Source: Brevundimonas sp. (lineage in GTDB: Bacteria; Pseudomonadota; Alphaproteobacteria; Caulobacterales; Caulobacteraceae). Taken from it: a DNA stretch of 64,000 bases. The DNA lies in NCBI RefSeq assembly GCF_003248455.1, contig NZ_QFNM01000014.1:14070-78069 (forward strand). Reading direction: 5' to 3'. The notes below the pieces were generated by a model, which saw only the letters and a program-made list of their open reading frames with translations, did no database searches and was not told where the DNA came from. The translations under genes were made by a program, and so were the position numbers. This document shows positions 17,338 to 28,888 of the stretch, one piece after another (position 1 is the stretch's first letter; each line of letters starts with the position of its first letter).

Positions 17338-18792
17338 GTGAACCAGATCGCCCGCAACGCCGGCCTCGCGCTGCTTCGTCAGCACGCCCTGATCGCTGGC
17401 GAACCCATTCCCGCGAACGGCGCCGGGATCGCCGTGGACGATCCGGCGACCGGCGAGATCATCGGCCATGTGCCGGACCTGGGCGCGGCCGAGACCGAAC
17501 GGGCCGTCGCGGCGGCCGCCGAGGGTTTCGCATCGTGGTCCCGCAGCGATCCCCACAAACGCGCGGCCTTCCTGCGCGCCTGGGCCACGCTGATCGACGA
17601 TCACACAGAGGGTCTGGGCGCCCTGATGGCGCTGGAGAACGGCAAGCCGTTCGAGGAGGCCAAGGGCGAGGTCGCCTACGCCAACGGCTTCTTGAAATGG
17701 TTCGCCGGCCAGGCCGAGCGGCTAATCGGCGAAACCCAGGACAGCCCGCTGGGCCATCTGATCCTGACCTATCGCGAGGCGGTCGGACCGTGCGCCCTGA
17801 TCACGCCCTGGAACTTCCCGGCCGCCATGCTGACGCGAAAGCTGGGACCGGCCTTCGCGGCGGGATGCACCGCCGTGGTCAAGCCCGCCAGCCAGACCCC
17901 CTTCACCGCCATCGCCTTGGCCGAACTGGCCTATGAGGCCGGACTGCCGAAAGAGGCCCTGTCGATCGTCACCGGCGATGCGGCGACCATCGGCAAGGTG
18001 CTGACCGACAGCCCCGACATCCGAAAACTGTCCTTCACGGGCTCGACCGGCGTGGGGCGAAAGCTGGCCGAGCAGTGCGCCGCGACGTTGAAGCGCGTGT
18101 CGATGGAGCTGGGCGGGGCGGCGCCGCTGATCGTCTTCGCCGACGCCGATCTGGACCTGGCGGTGGCCGAGACCATCAAGGGCAAGTTCAGAAACTCGGG
18201 CCAGACCTGCGTCTGTCCCAACCGCGTCTATGTCGAGCGATCGGTCGCGGACGCCTACGCCGAGAAGCTGGCCGGCGAAGTGGCCGGTATCAGCGTCGGG
18301 AACGCCTTCGAGGAAGGGGTGAGGGTCGGGCCGCTGATCGAGGACAAGGCCGTCGACAAGGTCGAGAAACACGTCGCGGCGATCAAGGCCGACGGGGGTC
18401 GCGTCCTGACTGGCGGCTCGCGCCATGAACTGGGCGGCCGCTTCTTCCAGCCGACCCTGACCCTTGGCGGAAACGACGCCCTGTTTCGCGACGAAGAGAC
18501 GTTCGGCCCGATGATCCCGGTCTTCGCTTTCGACACCGAGGAAGAGGCGTTGGAGAAGGCCAACGCCAGCGACTATGGCCTGGCCTCCTATCTGTTCACC
18601 CGCGACCTTGACCGGGCCATGCGCTTCAGTCGCCGGATCGAAGCGGGGATGTGCGGGGTCAACACCGGCCTGATCTCCACCGCCGTCGCCCCGTTCGGGG
18701 GGGTCAAGCAGTCGGGTTACGGCCGCGAAGGCTCGATTCACGGCATCGACGAATATGTGGACATCAAGACGGTGACGCTGGCGCTGAAATAG
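17338..18792 (+). CDS. gabD: NAD(P)-dependent aldehyde dehydrogenase, succinate-semialdehyde type
   Basis: Oxidises an aldehyde, most likely succinate semialdehyde to succinate. Motifs: TPWNFPAAMLTRK, KPASQTPF, SFTGSTGVGRKL, catalytic Glu in MELGGAAPLIV and catalytic Cys in NSGQTCVCPNR, FGPMIPV. The GTG at 17338 (VNQIARN) is chosen because aggag lies seven bases upstream; the longer open frame begins with a TTG inside the terminator hairpin and is unlikely. Substrate is inferred from family likeness; no GABA transaminase is adjacent. Confidence 0.88.
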   Translation: MNQIARNAGLALLRQHALIAGEPIPANGAGIAVDDPATGEIIGHVPDLGAAETERAVAAAAEGFASWSRSDPHKRAAFLRAWATLIDDHTEGLGALMALENGKPFEEAKGEVAYANGFLKWFAGQAERLIGETQDSPLGHLILTYREAVGPCALITPWNFPAAMLTRKLGPAFAAGCTAVVKPASQTPFTAIALAELAYEAGLPKEALSIVTGDAATIGKVLTDSPDIRKLSFTGSTGVGRKLAEQCAATLKRVSMELGGAAPLIVFADADLDLAVAETIKGKFRNSGQTCVCPNRVYVERSVADAYAEKLAGEVAGISVGNAFEEGVRVGPLIEDKAVDKVEKHVAAIKADGGRVLTGGSRHELGGRFFQPTLTLGGNDALFRDEETFGPMIPVFAFDTEEEALEKANASDYGLASYLFTRDLDRAMRFSRRIEAGMCGVNTGLISTAVAPFGGVKQSGYGREGSIHGIDEYVDIKTVTLALK

Positions 18793-18814
18793 CGCCGGGC
18801 GGCCGGGCCTGTAA

Positions 18815-19891
<1,077 letters not shown>

Positions 19892-21007
19892 TCAGGTGTC
19901 GGCGGTCGGCTCCGGCCCGGCCCTGTGCCGGGTCGCGGCCTTCTCCTCGGCATAGGGCTGGCCGTCGCCGGACAGCAGCACGGCCATCCAGCGCGATCCC
20001 CTGAACTCGGCCAGGATGGCCATGGCCATCACCGCAAGCGGCGTGGACAGGAACATGCCTGCGACGCCCCACATCTTGCCGCAGAAGGCAAGGGCCAGCA
20101 GCACCACCACCGGGTCGATATTCTGGTTGTCGCCCTGCATGCGCGGCTGGATGAAGTTGCCGACCACGAACAGGATGAGCTGAAGCCCGACCAGCAGGAT
20201 GGCGGCCGGCCAGTAGCTTTCGAACTGAACCAGGGCGAACAGCGGCGGCGCCAGGCCCGCGACCGCCCCGCCCAGCACCGGAATGAAGCCGACGACGAAG
20301 ATGACGAAGGTCCAGAACTCCGCGTTCTGCAGCCCTACCGCCCGCATCAGGCCCCAGGCCACGACGCAGATCATCGCGCCCGTCACCGACTGGACCCAGA
20401 TATAGCCCTCGACGCCGCCGCGCACGCGCTCGAACACCGCCACCGCCTCGTCGCGCTGGGCCTTCTGCGGGAACATGGTGACGATCTTCTTTCGAAAACC
20501 AGCCTGGGAAGCCAGGAGGAATCCGAGATAGACCAGGACGAAGAAGGCGCCCGAGGCGATGCCTTGGACTTGGAAGGCCAGGGTCGTCAGCCAGCCGCGC
20601 ACGTCCACCCCGTTGACCAGATCCTGGGCCGTGGGGGGATTGTCCAGCCGGAACAGGGCGTAGCCGTCGCGGATGATCTGGTCGATCCGCGGCCCCAGGT
20701 TCTGCGACACGCCCGAGGCCTCGCCGAAGAAGCCGGCCGCCCCGTTCACGATGATGGCGATGGAGGCGAAGAAGGCCAGCACCACCAGCGTCAGGGCCGC
20801 GATTCCGGCCCAGCGGTGGCCCAGCGGCGTTCGCGCCTCCACCGATCGCTTCACCCCGTCGATCATGATCAGCAGGAATATGGCCATGGCCAGGGGCGTC
20901 AGTATGTCCCTCAGCCAATACAGGGCCGCCCCCGCCGCCACGGTGGCGATCAGGGCCACGGCGTTTCGGGACACGCTCGAGGACGGGACGGCGACAGGGG
21001 TTTTCAT
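19892..21007 (-). CDS. AI-2E family transporter
   Basis: Polytopic inner-membrane protein of the AI-2E exporter-like (PerM/TqsA) family. An N-terminal pair of membrane helices (VALIATVAAGAALYWL and PLAMAIFLLIMIDGV) is followed by a soluble region near residues 100-150 and several more helices (FFVLVYLGFLLAS, FVIFVVGFIPVLGG, ILLVGLQLILFVVGNF). The substrate is unknown; the family includes sodium/proton antiporters and quorum-signal exporters. It converges on obgE and diverges from the HerA-like gene. Confidence 0.88.
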   Translation of the reverse strand: MKTPVAVPSSSVSRNAVALIATVAAGAALYWLRDILTPLAMAIFLLIMIDGVKRSVEARTPLGHRWAGIAALTLVVLAFFASIAIIVNGAAGFFGEASGVSQNLGPRIDQIIRDGYALFRLDNPPTAQDLVNGVDVRGWLTTLAFQVQGIASGAFFVLVYLGFLLASQAGFRKKIVTMFPQKAQRDEAVAVFERVRGGVEGYIWVQSVTGAMICVVAWGLMRAVGLQNAEFWTFVIFVVGFIPVLGGAVAGLAPPLFALVQFESYWPAAILLVGLQLILFVVGNFIQPRMQGDNQNIDPVVVLLALAFCGKMWGVAGMFLSTPLAVMAMAILAEFRGSRWMAVLLSGDGQPYAEEKAATRHRAGPEPTADT

Positions 21008-21107
21008 CCCTGTGTTGTCAAGCCGTGCGGCGGCCGCGTCAATCGCTGTTCCGGCCGTGTTTCGAACGCGCTAAGGCTTAGGCTGACGACCCCAACCGGA
21101 GACCCTG

Positions 21108-22646
21108 ATGTCCGACACCCCGCCCGGCCTGTTCCTCGGCCAGTCCGACGCCGCCCAGCCCGAGAACCTGCTGTTCAACCGGGCCAACCGTCATGGAGTG
21201 GTCGCCGGCGCCACAGGCACGGGCAAGACGGTGACGCTGCAGATCATGGCCCAGGGCTTTTCCGACGCGGGCGTGCCGGTCTTCTGCGCCGACGTGAAGG
21301 GCGACCTGTCGGGCATTTCCCAGGTCGGCGCGCCGAACGAGAAACTGTTGGCCCGCGCGGCCGAGATGGGCCTAACCCTGACGCCGCGCGCGGCGCCGGT
21401 CGTCTTCTGGGACCTGTATGGCCAGAAGGGGCATCCGATCCGCACCACGGTCTCGGAGATCGGTCCGGTGCTGATGGCGCGGATGCTGGATCTGAACGAC
21501 GTGCAGGAAGGCGTGCTGACTGTCGTCTTCCACGTCGCCGACAAGGAGGGCCTGCTGCTGCTGGACCTCGACGATCTGCGCAGCCTGCTGGTCTATGTGG
21601 GCGAGAACGCCGAGCGGATCGGGCGCGAGGTGGGCAATGTGGCCCCCGCCTCCATCGCCGCCATCCAGCGGTCCCTGCTCCAGATCGAGCAGCAGGGCGG
21701 CGCCGCCTTCTTCGGCGAGCCGGCCCTAAAGCTGGAGGACATGATCCGCGTTGGCCTGGACGGCCGGGGCCAGGTCAACGTGCTGGACTCCACGCGGCTT
21801 ATGAACAGCCCGCGCCTGTATGCCGCCTTCCTGCTGTGGCTGCTGTCGGAACTGTTCGAACAACTGCCGGAGGTGGGCGACCCGGAAAAGCCGCGTATGG
21901 TCTTTTTCTTCGACGAGGCGCACCTGCTGTTCGACGACGCCCCGCGCGCCCTTCTGGAAAAGGTCGAACAGGTGGTGCGGCTGATCCGGTCCAAGGGCGT
22001 CGGGATCTATTTCGTCACCCAGAACCCCGCCGACATCCCCGACACCGTCCTGGCCCAGCTGGGCAACCGCATCCAGCATGCGCTGCGGGCCTATACGCCG
22101 TCCGAGCAAAAGGGGTTGAAGGCGGCCTCCCAAAGCTTCCGCGCCAACGTCGCCTTCGACACGGCCGAGGCCATTCAAGCCCTGGGCGTTGGCGAGGCGC
22201 TGGTGTCGGTGCTGGACGAAAAGGGCGCGCCCACCATCGTGGCCCGCACCAAGATCAGGCCGCCTGCCTCACGTCTGGGGCCGGCGACGGACGCCGAGCG
22301 GGCGGCGGTCATGGCCGCCAGCCCGGTGCGGGGCCTCTACGACCAAGTGCTGAACCGCGAGTCCGCCGCCGAAATCCTGTCCAACCGCCACATCGCCGAT
22401 CAGGCCGAGGCGCAAGCCCAGGCCCAGGCGAAAGCCCGGGCAGAGGCGGACAAGGCCGCCCAGGCGCAGGCCAGGGCCCAGGCCAAAGCTCAGGCGCAGG
22501 CCGGGCGCACAGTCGCGACAGGCGCCCGCCGCTCCACCCGCGAAACGCCGATGGAGGCCCTGACCAAGTCCGTGCTGCGCACGGCCGGATCGACCCTGAC
22601 TCGCGAACTGATGCGCGGCATCCTGGGCGGACTGAAGCGCCGCTAA
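21108..22646 (+). CDS. HerA-like ATPase (DUF853 family)
   Basis: P-loop ATPase of the HerA/VirB4-like superfamily, family of YjgR. Walker A is GATGTGKTVTLQ near residue 38 and Walker B is FFFDEAHLLF. NPADIPDTVLAQLGNRIQHALR is the sensor/arginine-finger region typical of DUF853. An Ala/Gln/Lys-rich low-complexity segment (about residues 430-465) precedes the basic C-terminus. In vivo role is unknown. It is unlike the defence-type HerA genes in that it sits among core genes with no nuclease partner. Confidence 0.88.
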   Translation: MSDTPPGLFLGQSDAAQPENLLFNRANRHGVVAGATGTGKTVTLQIMAQGFSDAGVPVFCADVKGDLSGISQVGAPNEKLLARAAEMGLTLTPRAAPVVFWDLYGQKGHPIRTTVSEIGPVLMARMLDLNDVQEGVLTVVFHVADKEGLLLLDLDDLRSLLVYVGENAERIGREVGNVAPASIAAIQRSLLQIEQQGGAAFFGEPALKLEDMIRVGLDGRGQVNVLDSTRLMNSPRLYAAFLLWLLSELFEQLPEVGDPEKPRMVFFFDEAHLLFDDAPRALLEKVEQVVRLIRSKGVGIYFVTQNPADIPDTVLAQLGNRIQHALRAYTPSEQKGLKAASQSFRANVAFDTAEAIQALGVGEALVSVLDEKGAPTIVARTKIRPPASRLGPATDAERAAVMAASPVRGLYDQVLNRESAAEILSNRHIADQAEAQAQAQAKARAEADKAAQAQARAQAKAQAQAGRTVATGARRSTRETPMEALTKSVLRTAGSTLTRELMRGILGGLKRR

Positions 22647-22696
22647 GGATCGGAGCGGGACTTGCAACCGGGCGGGGGCGAGCGCATCTCCCGCCC

Positions 22697-23251
22697 ATGT
22701 TCATCCAGACCGAACCCACGCCCAATCCCAATGTGCTGAAATTCCTGCCCGGCCGCGACGTGTCCCCGGCCGCCGCGCTCGAATACCGCACCATCGACGA
22801 GGCGACCGCTTCCCCCCTCGCCGAGGCCCTGTTCGAACTGGAGGGCGTCGACGGCGTCTTCTTCGGCGCCGACTATGTCTCGGTGACGCGCAAGGCTCAG
22901 GGGCCGGACTGGTCGGAGATGAAGGCGCCCATACTGGGCGTCGTCATGGATCATTTCGTCTCCGGCCAGCCGCTGACGCGCGGCGGCGAGACAGACGACC
23001 ACGCTCAGGACGACAGCGAGGTCGTCACGGAAATCAAGGCCCTGCTGGACAGCCGCATCCGCCCGGCGGTCGCCCAGGACGGCGGCGACATCCTGTTCGA
23101 TTCCTTCGACGAGGAAACGGGCGTGCTGGCCTTGCGGATGCGCGGCGCCTGCGCCGGCTGTCCGTCGTCCGCCGCCACGCTGAAGGCCGGCGTCGAGCAG
23201 ATGATGCGCCACTATGTGCCCGAGGTGACGCGGGTCGAGCAGACGCTCTGA
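22697..23251 (+). CDS. NifU family Fe-S scaffold protein (Nfu type)
   Basis: 184-aa iron-sulfur carrier that hands clusters to apoproteins. Nfu N-terminal domain at residues 1-90 (MFIQTEPTPNPNVLKFLPG), then a NifU-like domain with the cluster-binding CAGC in RGACAGCPSS. The ATG at 22697 marks the domain start; the same frame is open far upstream only because the GC-rich neighbour lacks stops. It follows the HerA-like gene by about 50 nt. Confidence 0.95.
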   Translation: MFIQTEPTPNPNVLKFLPGRDVSPAAALEYRTIDEATASPLAEALFELEGVDGVFFGADYVSVTRKAQGPDWSEMKAPILGVVMDHFVSGQPLTRGGETDDHAQDDSEVVTEIKALLDSRIRPAVAQDGGDILFDSFDEETGVLALRMRGACAGCPSSAATLKAGVEQMMRHYVPEVTRVEQTL

Positions 23252-23256
23252 CCGCC

Positions 23257-23269
23257 TGAAACGGTTTCA
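23257..23269. promoter_or_regulatory. Perfect palindrome tgaaacggtttca upstream of an XRE regulator
   Basis: Six-bp arms around a central g, 40 nt before the regulator gene at 23309. The same TGAAAC half-site recurs at 23898-23924, so this is a candidate operator. Confidence 0.6.
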
Positions 23270-23308
23270 TCCTCGCCACGGACGCCGGCTTGCGCCATCC
23301 TAGCCGCG

Positions 23309-23902
23309 ATGCCGCGTTTCACCCCCGATCCCGCAGCCCTGCGTCTGGGCGAAGCCCTGGCCGCGCTGCGCCGAGAGCGCGGGCTGTCCCAGGCCGAGGC
23401 CGGCGCGCGTTTGGACATGACCAGCCAGGGATGGGGGCTTTACGAGGCCGGTCGCCGATCCGGCCTGTTTCGCCCCGATGTGCAACGCCGCCTGACAGGC
23501 GCCCTCGATTCGACGCCCGAGGCGCTGGCGCTGCTGGCGTCCGCCGGCGAATCGCACGGCGACGCCGATCCTTCGCCCTCCGGCGTCGAGAGCCGCGGGC
23601 GGGCGTTCATGGACAGCCCCCCGTCGGACGCCGTGCGGCGTCTCCAAATCTTGGACGATCGGCTGTCGCCCTGGGCTGTCTCGGGCGTCGTCGTGGAGTA
23701 TCGGCCCGGGGTCTGGCCGAGGCGGGGACAGGGCTGCGTGATCGAGACCGTCGAAGGCGACATCAGGGTCTGCGTCTATGAGGGCGGCGACGCCGAAACG
23801 ATCAAGGTTTTCGGCGCCGGTTCCCTGGACCGCGCAGAGACCATCGCGCGCGACCGCATCCGCCGCCTGTCCGCCGTTACCGCGCGCATCGAAACGTCAT
23901 GA
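23309..23902 (+). CDS. XRE-type helix-turn-helix transcriptional regulator
   Basis: 197-aa DNA-binding protein. HTH at about residues 10-65 (LGEALAALRRERGLSQAEAG, GWGLYEAGRRSG). The C-terminal half (residues 110-197) looks like the beta-rich domain of repressors of the C1/S24 kind but no Ser-Lys peptidase dyad is evident. Candidate operators flank it: a perfect TGAAAC palindrome upstream and another overlapping its stop codon, so autoregulation and control of the next regulator are plausible. Target genes are unknown. Confidence 0.78.
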   Translation: MPRFTPDPAALRLGEALAALRRERGLSQAEAGARLDMTSQGWGLYEAGRRSGLFRPDVQRRLTGALDSTPEALALLASAGESHGDADPSPSGVESRGRAFMDSPPSDAVRRLQILDDRLSPWAVSGVVVEYRPGVWPRRGQGCVIETVEGDIRVCVYEGGDAETIKVFGAGSLDRAETIARDRIRRLSAVTARIETS

Positions 23903-23924
23903 AACGAAATCGTTGCGTTTCATG
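23898..23924. promoter_or_regulatory. Inverted repeat catgaaacg-N9-cgtttcatg between two XRE genes
   Basis: Nine-bp perfect arms overlapping the stop of the upstream regulator and 24 nt before the ATG of the next. A further tgaaac half-site is at about 23933. Probable operator. Confidence 0.62.
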
Positions 23925-23947
23925 CCGAGTCGTGAAACATTGCCGTC

Positions 23948-24346
23948 ATGGCCGAGAACGCTTCTAGATCGCCCCGCGCCTCGGAACCCGTCGATCGCTA
24001 TGTGGGATCGCAGATCGCGGCGCGACGCATGGCGCTGGGCTTGTCGCAAACCGCCCTCGCCGAGCGGGTGGGCGTCAGCTTCCAGCAGGTTCAGAAATAT
24101 GAAAGCGGGCGTAACCGCATATCGGCCTCGCGCCTGCACGGGCTGGCGCAGGCGCTGGGCGCGCCGATCCAGGCCTTCTTCCCCCAGGCGATGGGCCCCA
24201 CCGACGACGGCGACCTGTCCCTGATCCGGGCGGTCGGCGCCACGCCCGAGGGCCGGGCCATGGCGCTGACCTTCTCGCGCATGGAGAACCGCGCCGTCCG
24301 CCAGGCCTTGACGAGGCTGGTGGAGGTTCTGGTCCAGGCCGCCTAA
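23948..24346 (+). CDS. XRE-family transcriptional regulator
   Basis: 132-aa regulator with a HTH near residues 25-75 (MALGLSQTALAERVGVSFQQVQKYESG), of the type widespread in Caulobacterales and Rhizobiales, where one to several copies occur per genome. A second member of the same family is at 30544 in this window; both share GVSFQQVQKYE. The C-terminal helix region is short and has no known ligand site. It lies ten bases before tsaB. Confidence 0.85.
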   Translation: MAENASRSPRASEPVDRYVGSQIAARRMALGLSQTALAERVGVSFQQVQKYESGRNRISASRLHGLAQALGAPIQAFFPQAMGPTDDGDLSLIRAVGATPEGRAMALTFSRMENRAVRQALTRLVEVLVQAA

Positions 24347-24355
24347 AAGGCCGTC

Positions 24356-25036
24356 ATGAAACTTCTGGTGATCGATACGGCGCTCGGCGCCTGCACGGCG
24401 GCGGTGTTCGCCGATGGAGGCCCCCTGGCCGTTCGGTTCGAGCCGATGGCCAAGGGCCACCAGGAGCGGCTGGGCGGGCTGGCGCGCGACGTGGTGGCCG
24501 AGGCCGGCGGCGGTTTCAAAAGCCTGGACCGTATCGGCGTCACGGTCGGCCCCGGTTCCTTCACCGGCCTGCGCGTCGGCCTGGCCTTCGCCCAGGGGCT
24601 GGGCGCCGCCCTGGATCGCCCGGTCGTGGGGGTCTCGACGCTGGACGCCCTGGCGGCCTCTTTGGACGCCGAGGACCGGCCGGTCGCCGCCCTGGTCGAT
24701 GCGCGGCGCGGCCAGGTCTACGCCCGGTTGTTCGCCGCCGGCGCCCCGCTCGGCGAGGCCCAGGCCCTTTCGCTGCAAGAGGCGGCGCAGCGGATTGCGG
24801 ACCTCGGCCCGGCGGTCTCGCTGATCGGCAATGGCGCGACGGTCCTGACCGAAGCCTTCCCCGACCTGGCCTTTTCGCAAAGGGACGACCGGGTCGCGCC
24901 GGCCCCGCAAGCCCTGGCCCGTCTGACCGCGGACCGAGACCCGGTTAGCAATCCTCCCCGCCCGCTCTATCTGCGCGCGCCCGACGCCACGCCCCCCAGC
25001 CGCCTGCCGGGCCAGTCGCGCCAGACTGCGGCATGA
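24356..25036 (+). CDS. tsaB: tRNA threonylcarbamoyladenosine biosynthesis protein TsaB
   Basis: Partner of TsaD and TsaE in making the t6A modification at position 37 of ANN-decoding tRNAs. The N-terminus LLVIDTALGACTAAVF is the ASKHA phosphate loop, and VTVGPGSFTGLRVGLAFAQG is the family signature. The 226-aa length is normal. The stop overlaps the rimI ATG (ATGA). Confidence 0.95.
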   Translation: MKLLVIDTALGACTAAVFADGGPLAVRFEPMAKGHQERLGGLARDVVAEAGGGFKSLDRIGVTVGPGSFTGLRVGLAFAQGLGAALDRPVVGVSTLDALAASLDAEDRPVAALVDARRGQVYARLFAAGAPLGEAQALSLQEAAQRIADLGPAVSLIGNGATVLTEAFPDLAFSQRDDRVAPAPQALARLTADRDPVSNPPRPLYLRAPDATPPSRLPGQSRQTAA

Positions 25037-25491
25037 CCGAAAGCACCACCGAGTCTGAGATGGCGGAACATCTGGCCGCCCTGCACGCCCAGGCCTTCGC
25101 CGCGCCCTGGGACGCCGCGGCCTTCGCCGATCTGCTGGCCCAGCCGGGCGTCCTTCTGGGGGTCGAGCCGGACGGCTTCATCCTGATCCGGGTCATTCTG
25201 GACGAGGCGGAAATCCTGACCCTGGCGGTCCGGCCCGGTGCGCGTCGCCGGGGCCTGGGCCGCCGCCTGGTCGAACGCGCCTGCGACGCCGCCGCGACGG
25301 CCGGCGCCCACAGCCTGTTCCTGGAAGTCGCGGAGGACAATGCGGCGGCCCGCGCCCTCTACGCGCGCGCCGGCTTCGTCGAGATCGGCCGACGCAAGGC
25401 CTATTACGCCGGAGCCGACGGGCGCCGGACCGACGCCCTGGCGCTACGGCGCGACCTGTCTGGCCCGCGCGTCACGCCGACGCTTCCCTGA
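25033..25491 (+). CDS. rimI: Ribosomal-protein-alanine N-acetyltransferase RimI-like
   Basis: GNAT acetyltransferase that in Escherichia coli acetylates the N-terminal Ala of ribosomal protein S18. The acetyl-CoA motif is LAVRPGARRRGLGRRLVERA and the C-terminal GNAT strand is NAAARALYARAGFVEIGRR, then AYYAGADG. It overlaps tsaB by four bases, the conserved tsaB-rimI pairing that supports this over other GNATs. Confidence 0.92.
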   Translation: MTESTTESEMAEHLAALHAQAFAAPWDAAAFADLLAQPGVLLGVEPDGFILIRVILDEAEILTLAVRPGARRRGLGRRLVERACDAAATAGAHSLFLEVAEDNAAARALYARAGFVEIGRRKAYYAGADGRRTDALALRRDLSGPRVTPTLP

Positions 25492-25518
25492 CGCGCGTCG
25501 AACCCCTATTCTAGGGTC

Positions 25519-26004
25519 ATGGACCGGATCGAAAAACTCTGCGCCGAACGCGGCATGCGCATGACCGAACAGCGTCGGGTGATCGCCCGGGTGCTGTCCA
25601 ACGCCGAGGATCATCCCGATGTCGAGGAGTTGTACCGCCGCGCCTCGGCCATCGACCCGCACATCTCCATCGCCACCGTCTATCGCACCGTGCGCCTGTT
25701 CGAAGAGGCGGGCGTGGTCGAAAAGCATGACTTCGGCGACGGCCGCAGCCGCTACGAAGAGGCGGGCGACGACCATCACGACCACCTGATCGACACCAAG
25801 TCGGGCGAGGTGATCGAATTCTTCGACGCCGAGATCGAACGGCTCAAGTCCGAGATCGCCGAACGTCTGGGCTTCCAGCTGATCGGTCACAAGCTGGAGC
25901 TTTACGGCGTCGCCATCGAGGGGGCCGAACCGTCCAAGCGCGAAGGCCTGATCTTCACGCGCCACGCCGCCCGCGTCGATCCCGCCGACGTGGATGCCGG
26001 TTGA
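25519..26004 (+). CDS. fur: Fur-family transcriptional regulator (Fur/Mur)
   Basis: Metal-responsive repressor, the main alphaproteobacterial Fur/Mur that responds to iron or manganese. Winged helix with [20 protein letters not shown] and [16 protein letters not shown]. The regulatory site is [16 protein letters not shown], with no CxxC structural zinc site, as is usual in this class. It lies between rimI and miaB in a run of plus-strand housekeeping genes. Confidence 0.92.
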   Translation: MDRIEKLCAERGMRMTEQRRVIARVLSNAEDHPDVEELYRRASAIDPHISIATVYRTVRLFEEAGVVEKHDFGDGRSRYEEAGDDHHDHLIDTKSGEVIEFFDAEIERLKSEIAERLGFQLIGHKLELYGVAIEGAEPSKREGLIFTRHAARVDPADVDAG

Positions 26005-26047
26005 GGCCCGCCTTGCCGGGATGGACGCGGGCGACCATAAGCCCGAC

Positions 26048-27438
<1,391 letters not shown>

Positions 27439-27439
<1 letters not shown>

Positions 27440-28425
27440 TGGCGCGCGAGTCCGAGTTCATCCCCCTAAACGACGCCGAATTGCGCGCCGTGATCGGGCC
27501 CAACAGCCGCCACGTCGCCCTGATCGAGGACGCCTTCAAGGTGTTGATAGAGGCGCCGGGCGGCGGCGTTTCGGTCAATGGCGGCACGCGCGATCGCTCC
27601 GACGCCCGCCGGGTGGTCGAAGACCTGGCCAAGCGCGCGGCCCTGGGCGCAGATGTCACCGAGGCGGACGTGCGCGCCGCCCTGGGCCAGGCGCGCGGCG
27701 GCAAGGGCACGCCCGGCATGACGGCGGCCGGCGTCTCCCTGCCCGGCGGCAAGCGGGGCGCCATCGTGCCCAAGACCAAGGCCCAGGCGGCCTATCTGGA
27801 CATGCTGGGCCGCTGCGAACTGAGCTTCGGCGTCGGACCGGCCGGGACGGGCAAGACCTTCCTGGCGGCGGCCTATGGCGCATCGCTGCTGCGGCGCGGC
27901 CAGGTGGATCGGCTGGTCATCACCCGGCCGGCGGTCGAGGCGGGCGAGAAGCTGGGTTTCCTGCCCGGCGATCTGAACGAGAAGGTCGATCCCTATCTGG
28001 CCCCGATCTGGGAGGCGCTGAACGACATCCTGGGACCCGAGGACGTGCAGCGCCGTCGCGACAAGGGCGAGATCGAGGCCGCCCCCATCGCCTTCATGCG
28101 CGGCCGCACCCTCAGCCACGCCTTCGTCATCGTCGACGAGGCTCAGAACACATCGCGGCTGCAGATGAAGATGGTGCTGACGCGCCTGGGCGAGGGCGCG
28201 CGGATGGTGGTGACGGGCGACCCGTCGCAGGTCGACCTGCTGAATCCGCGCGATTCCGGCCTGGCCCACGCCCTGCGGATTCTGGACGGGGTGCAGGGGG
28301 TCGGCGTCCTGAAGTTCGAGGCCTCGGACGTGGTGCGACACGCCATGGTCGAGCGGATCGTGCGCGCATATGACGCCGACGCGGCGAAAGGGCGCCCCGC
28401 GCCCGACCTCGAAGACCCCGCATGA
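27439..28425 (+). CDS. phoH: PhoH family ATPase
   Basis: P-loop ATPase, often encoded with ybeY and implicated in RNA metabolism. An N-terminal KH-like segment (residues 15-80) precedes Walker A GPAGTGKTFLAAAYG, Walker B VIVDEAQNTS and VTGDPSQVDL. Start is GTG at 27439, overlapping miaB. It overlaps ybeY by four bases, the conserved miaB-phoH-ybeY arrangement. Confidence 0.95.
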
Positions 28426-28868
28426 TCGAGATCGAGGTCGAGGCGGACGATTGGACCGTCGCCCTGGCGGATGTCCAGGCCGTGGTCGAACGCGCCGCCG
28501 GCGCGGCCCTGGGGACGGTCGCAGGGGATGTGGTCGTCCTGCTGACCGACGACGCCGCCGTGCGCGATCTGAACGCCCGGTTCCGGGACAAGGACAGGCC
28601 GACCAACGTCCTGTCGTTTCCCGCGCCCGAAAGCGCCGCGCCGCACCTGGGCGACATCGTCCTGGCCTATGGCGTCTGCGCGGCCGAGGCCGAAACCCAG
28701 GGCAAGACCCTGGCCGATCATCTGAGCCATCTGGTGGTCCACGGCGTGCTGCATCTGCTGGGCCGGGACCACGTGAACGACGCCGAGGCGGAGGAGATGG
28801 AGGCCGAGGAGCGCGACGTCCTGGCCCGGATCGGGGTCGGCGACCCCTATGCCGGCGATTTCGCCTAG
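28422..28868 (+). CDS. ybeY: Endoribonuclease YbeY
   Basis: Metal-dependent RNase for 16S rRNA 3'-end maturation and ribosome quality control. The zinc motif H-x3-H-x5-H is seen as HGVLHLLGRDH near residues 107-117; RFRDKDRPTNVLSFP is the other conserved block. 148 aa. It overlaps phoH and is followed after 20 nt by lnt; the CorC-type gene usually found between ybeY and lnt is absent. Confidence 0.95.
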   Translation: MIEIEVEADDWTVALADVQAVVERAAGAALGTVAGDVVVLLTDDAAVRDLNARFRDKDRPTNVLSFPAPESAAPHLGDIVLAYGVCAAEAETQGKTLADHLSHLVVHGVLHLLGRDHVNDAEAEEMEAEERDVLARIGVGDPYAGDFA

Positions 28869-28888
28869 AGTTCAGCCAGGACCGACCG

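Noticed and set aside
21108..22646. HerA defence system
   Set aside because: The gene is of the DUF853 core type, among housekeeping genes, with no adjacent nuclease or Sir2 partner.
19925..23251. 1108-codon plus-strand open frame
   Set aside because: It spans the antisense of the AI-2E gene and an out-of-frame reading of the HerA-like gene; only the last 184 codons (22697-23251) are a real protein, the Nfu gene.
23820..23824. Additional EcfG promoter on the minus strand near 23797-23824
   Set aside because: The aacg and gttcc boxes are 19 nt apart, outside the 16-17 range, and lie within a coding region.
28370..28888. N-terminal extension of lnt to 28370
   Set aside because: It would overlap ybeY in another frame; the ATG at 28889 with RBS starts the membrane domain.
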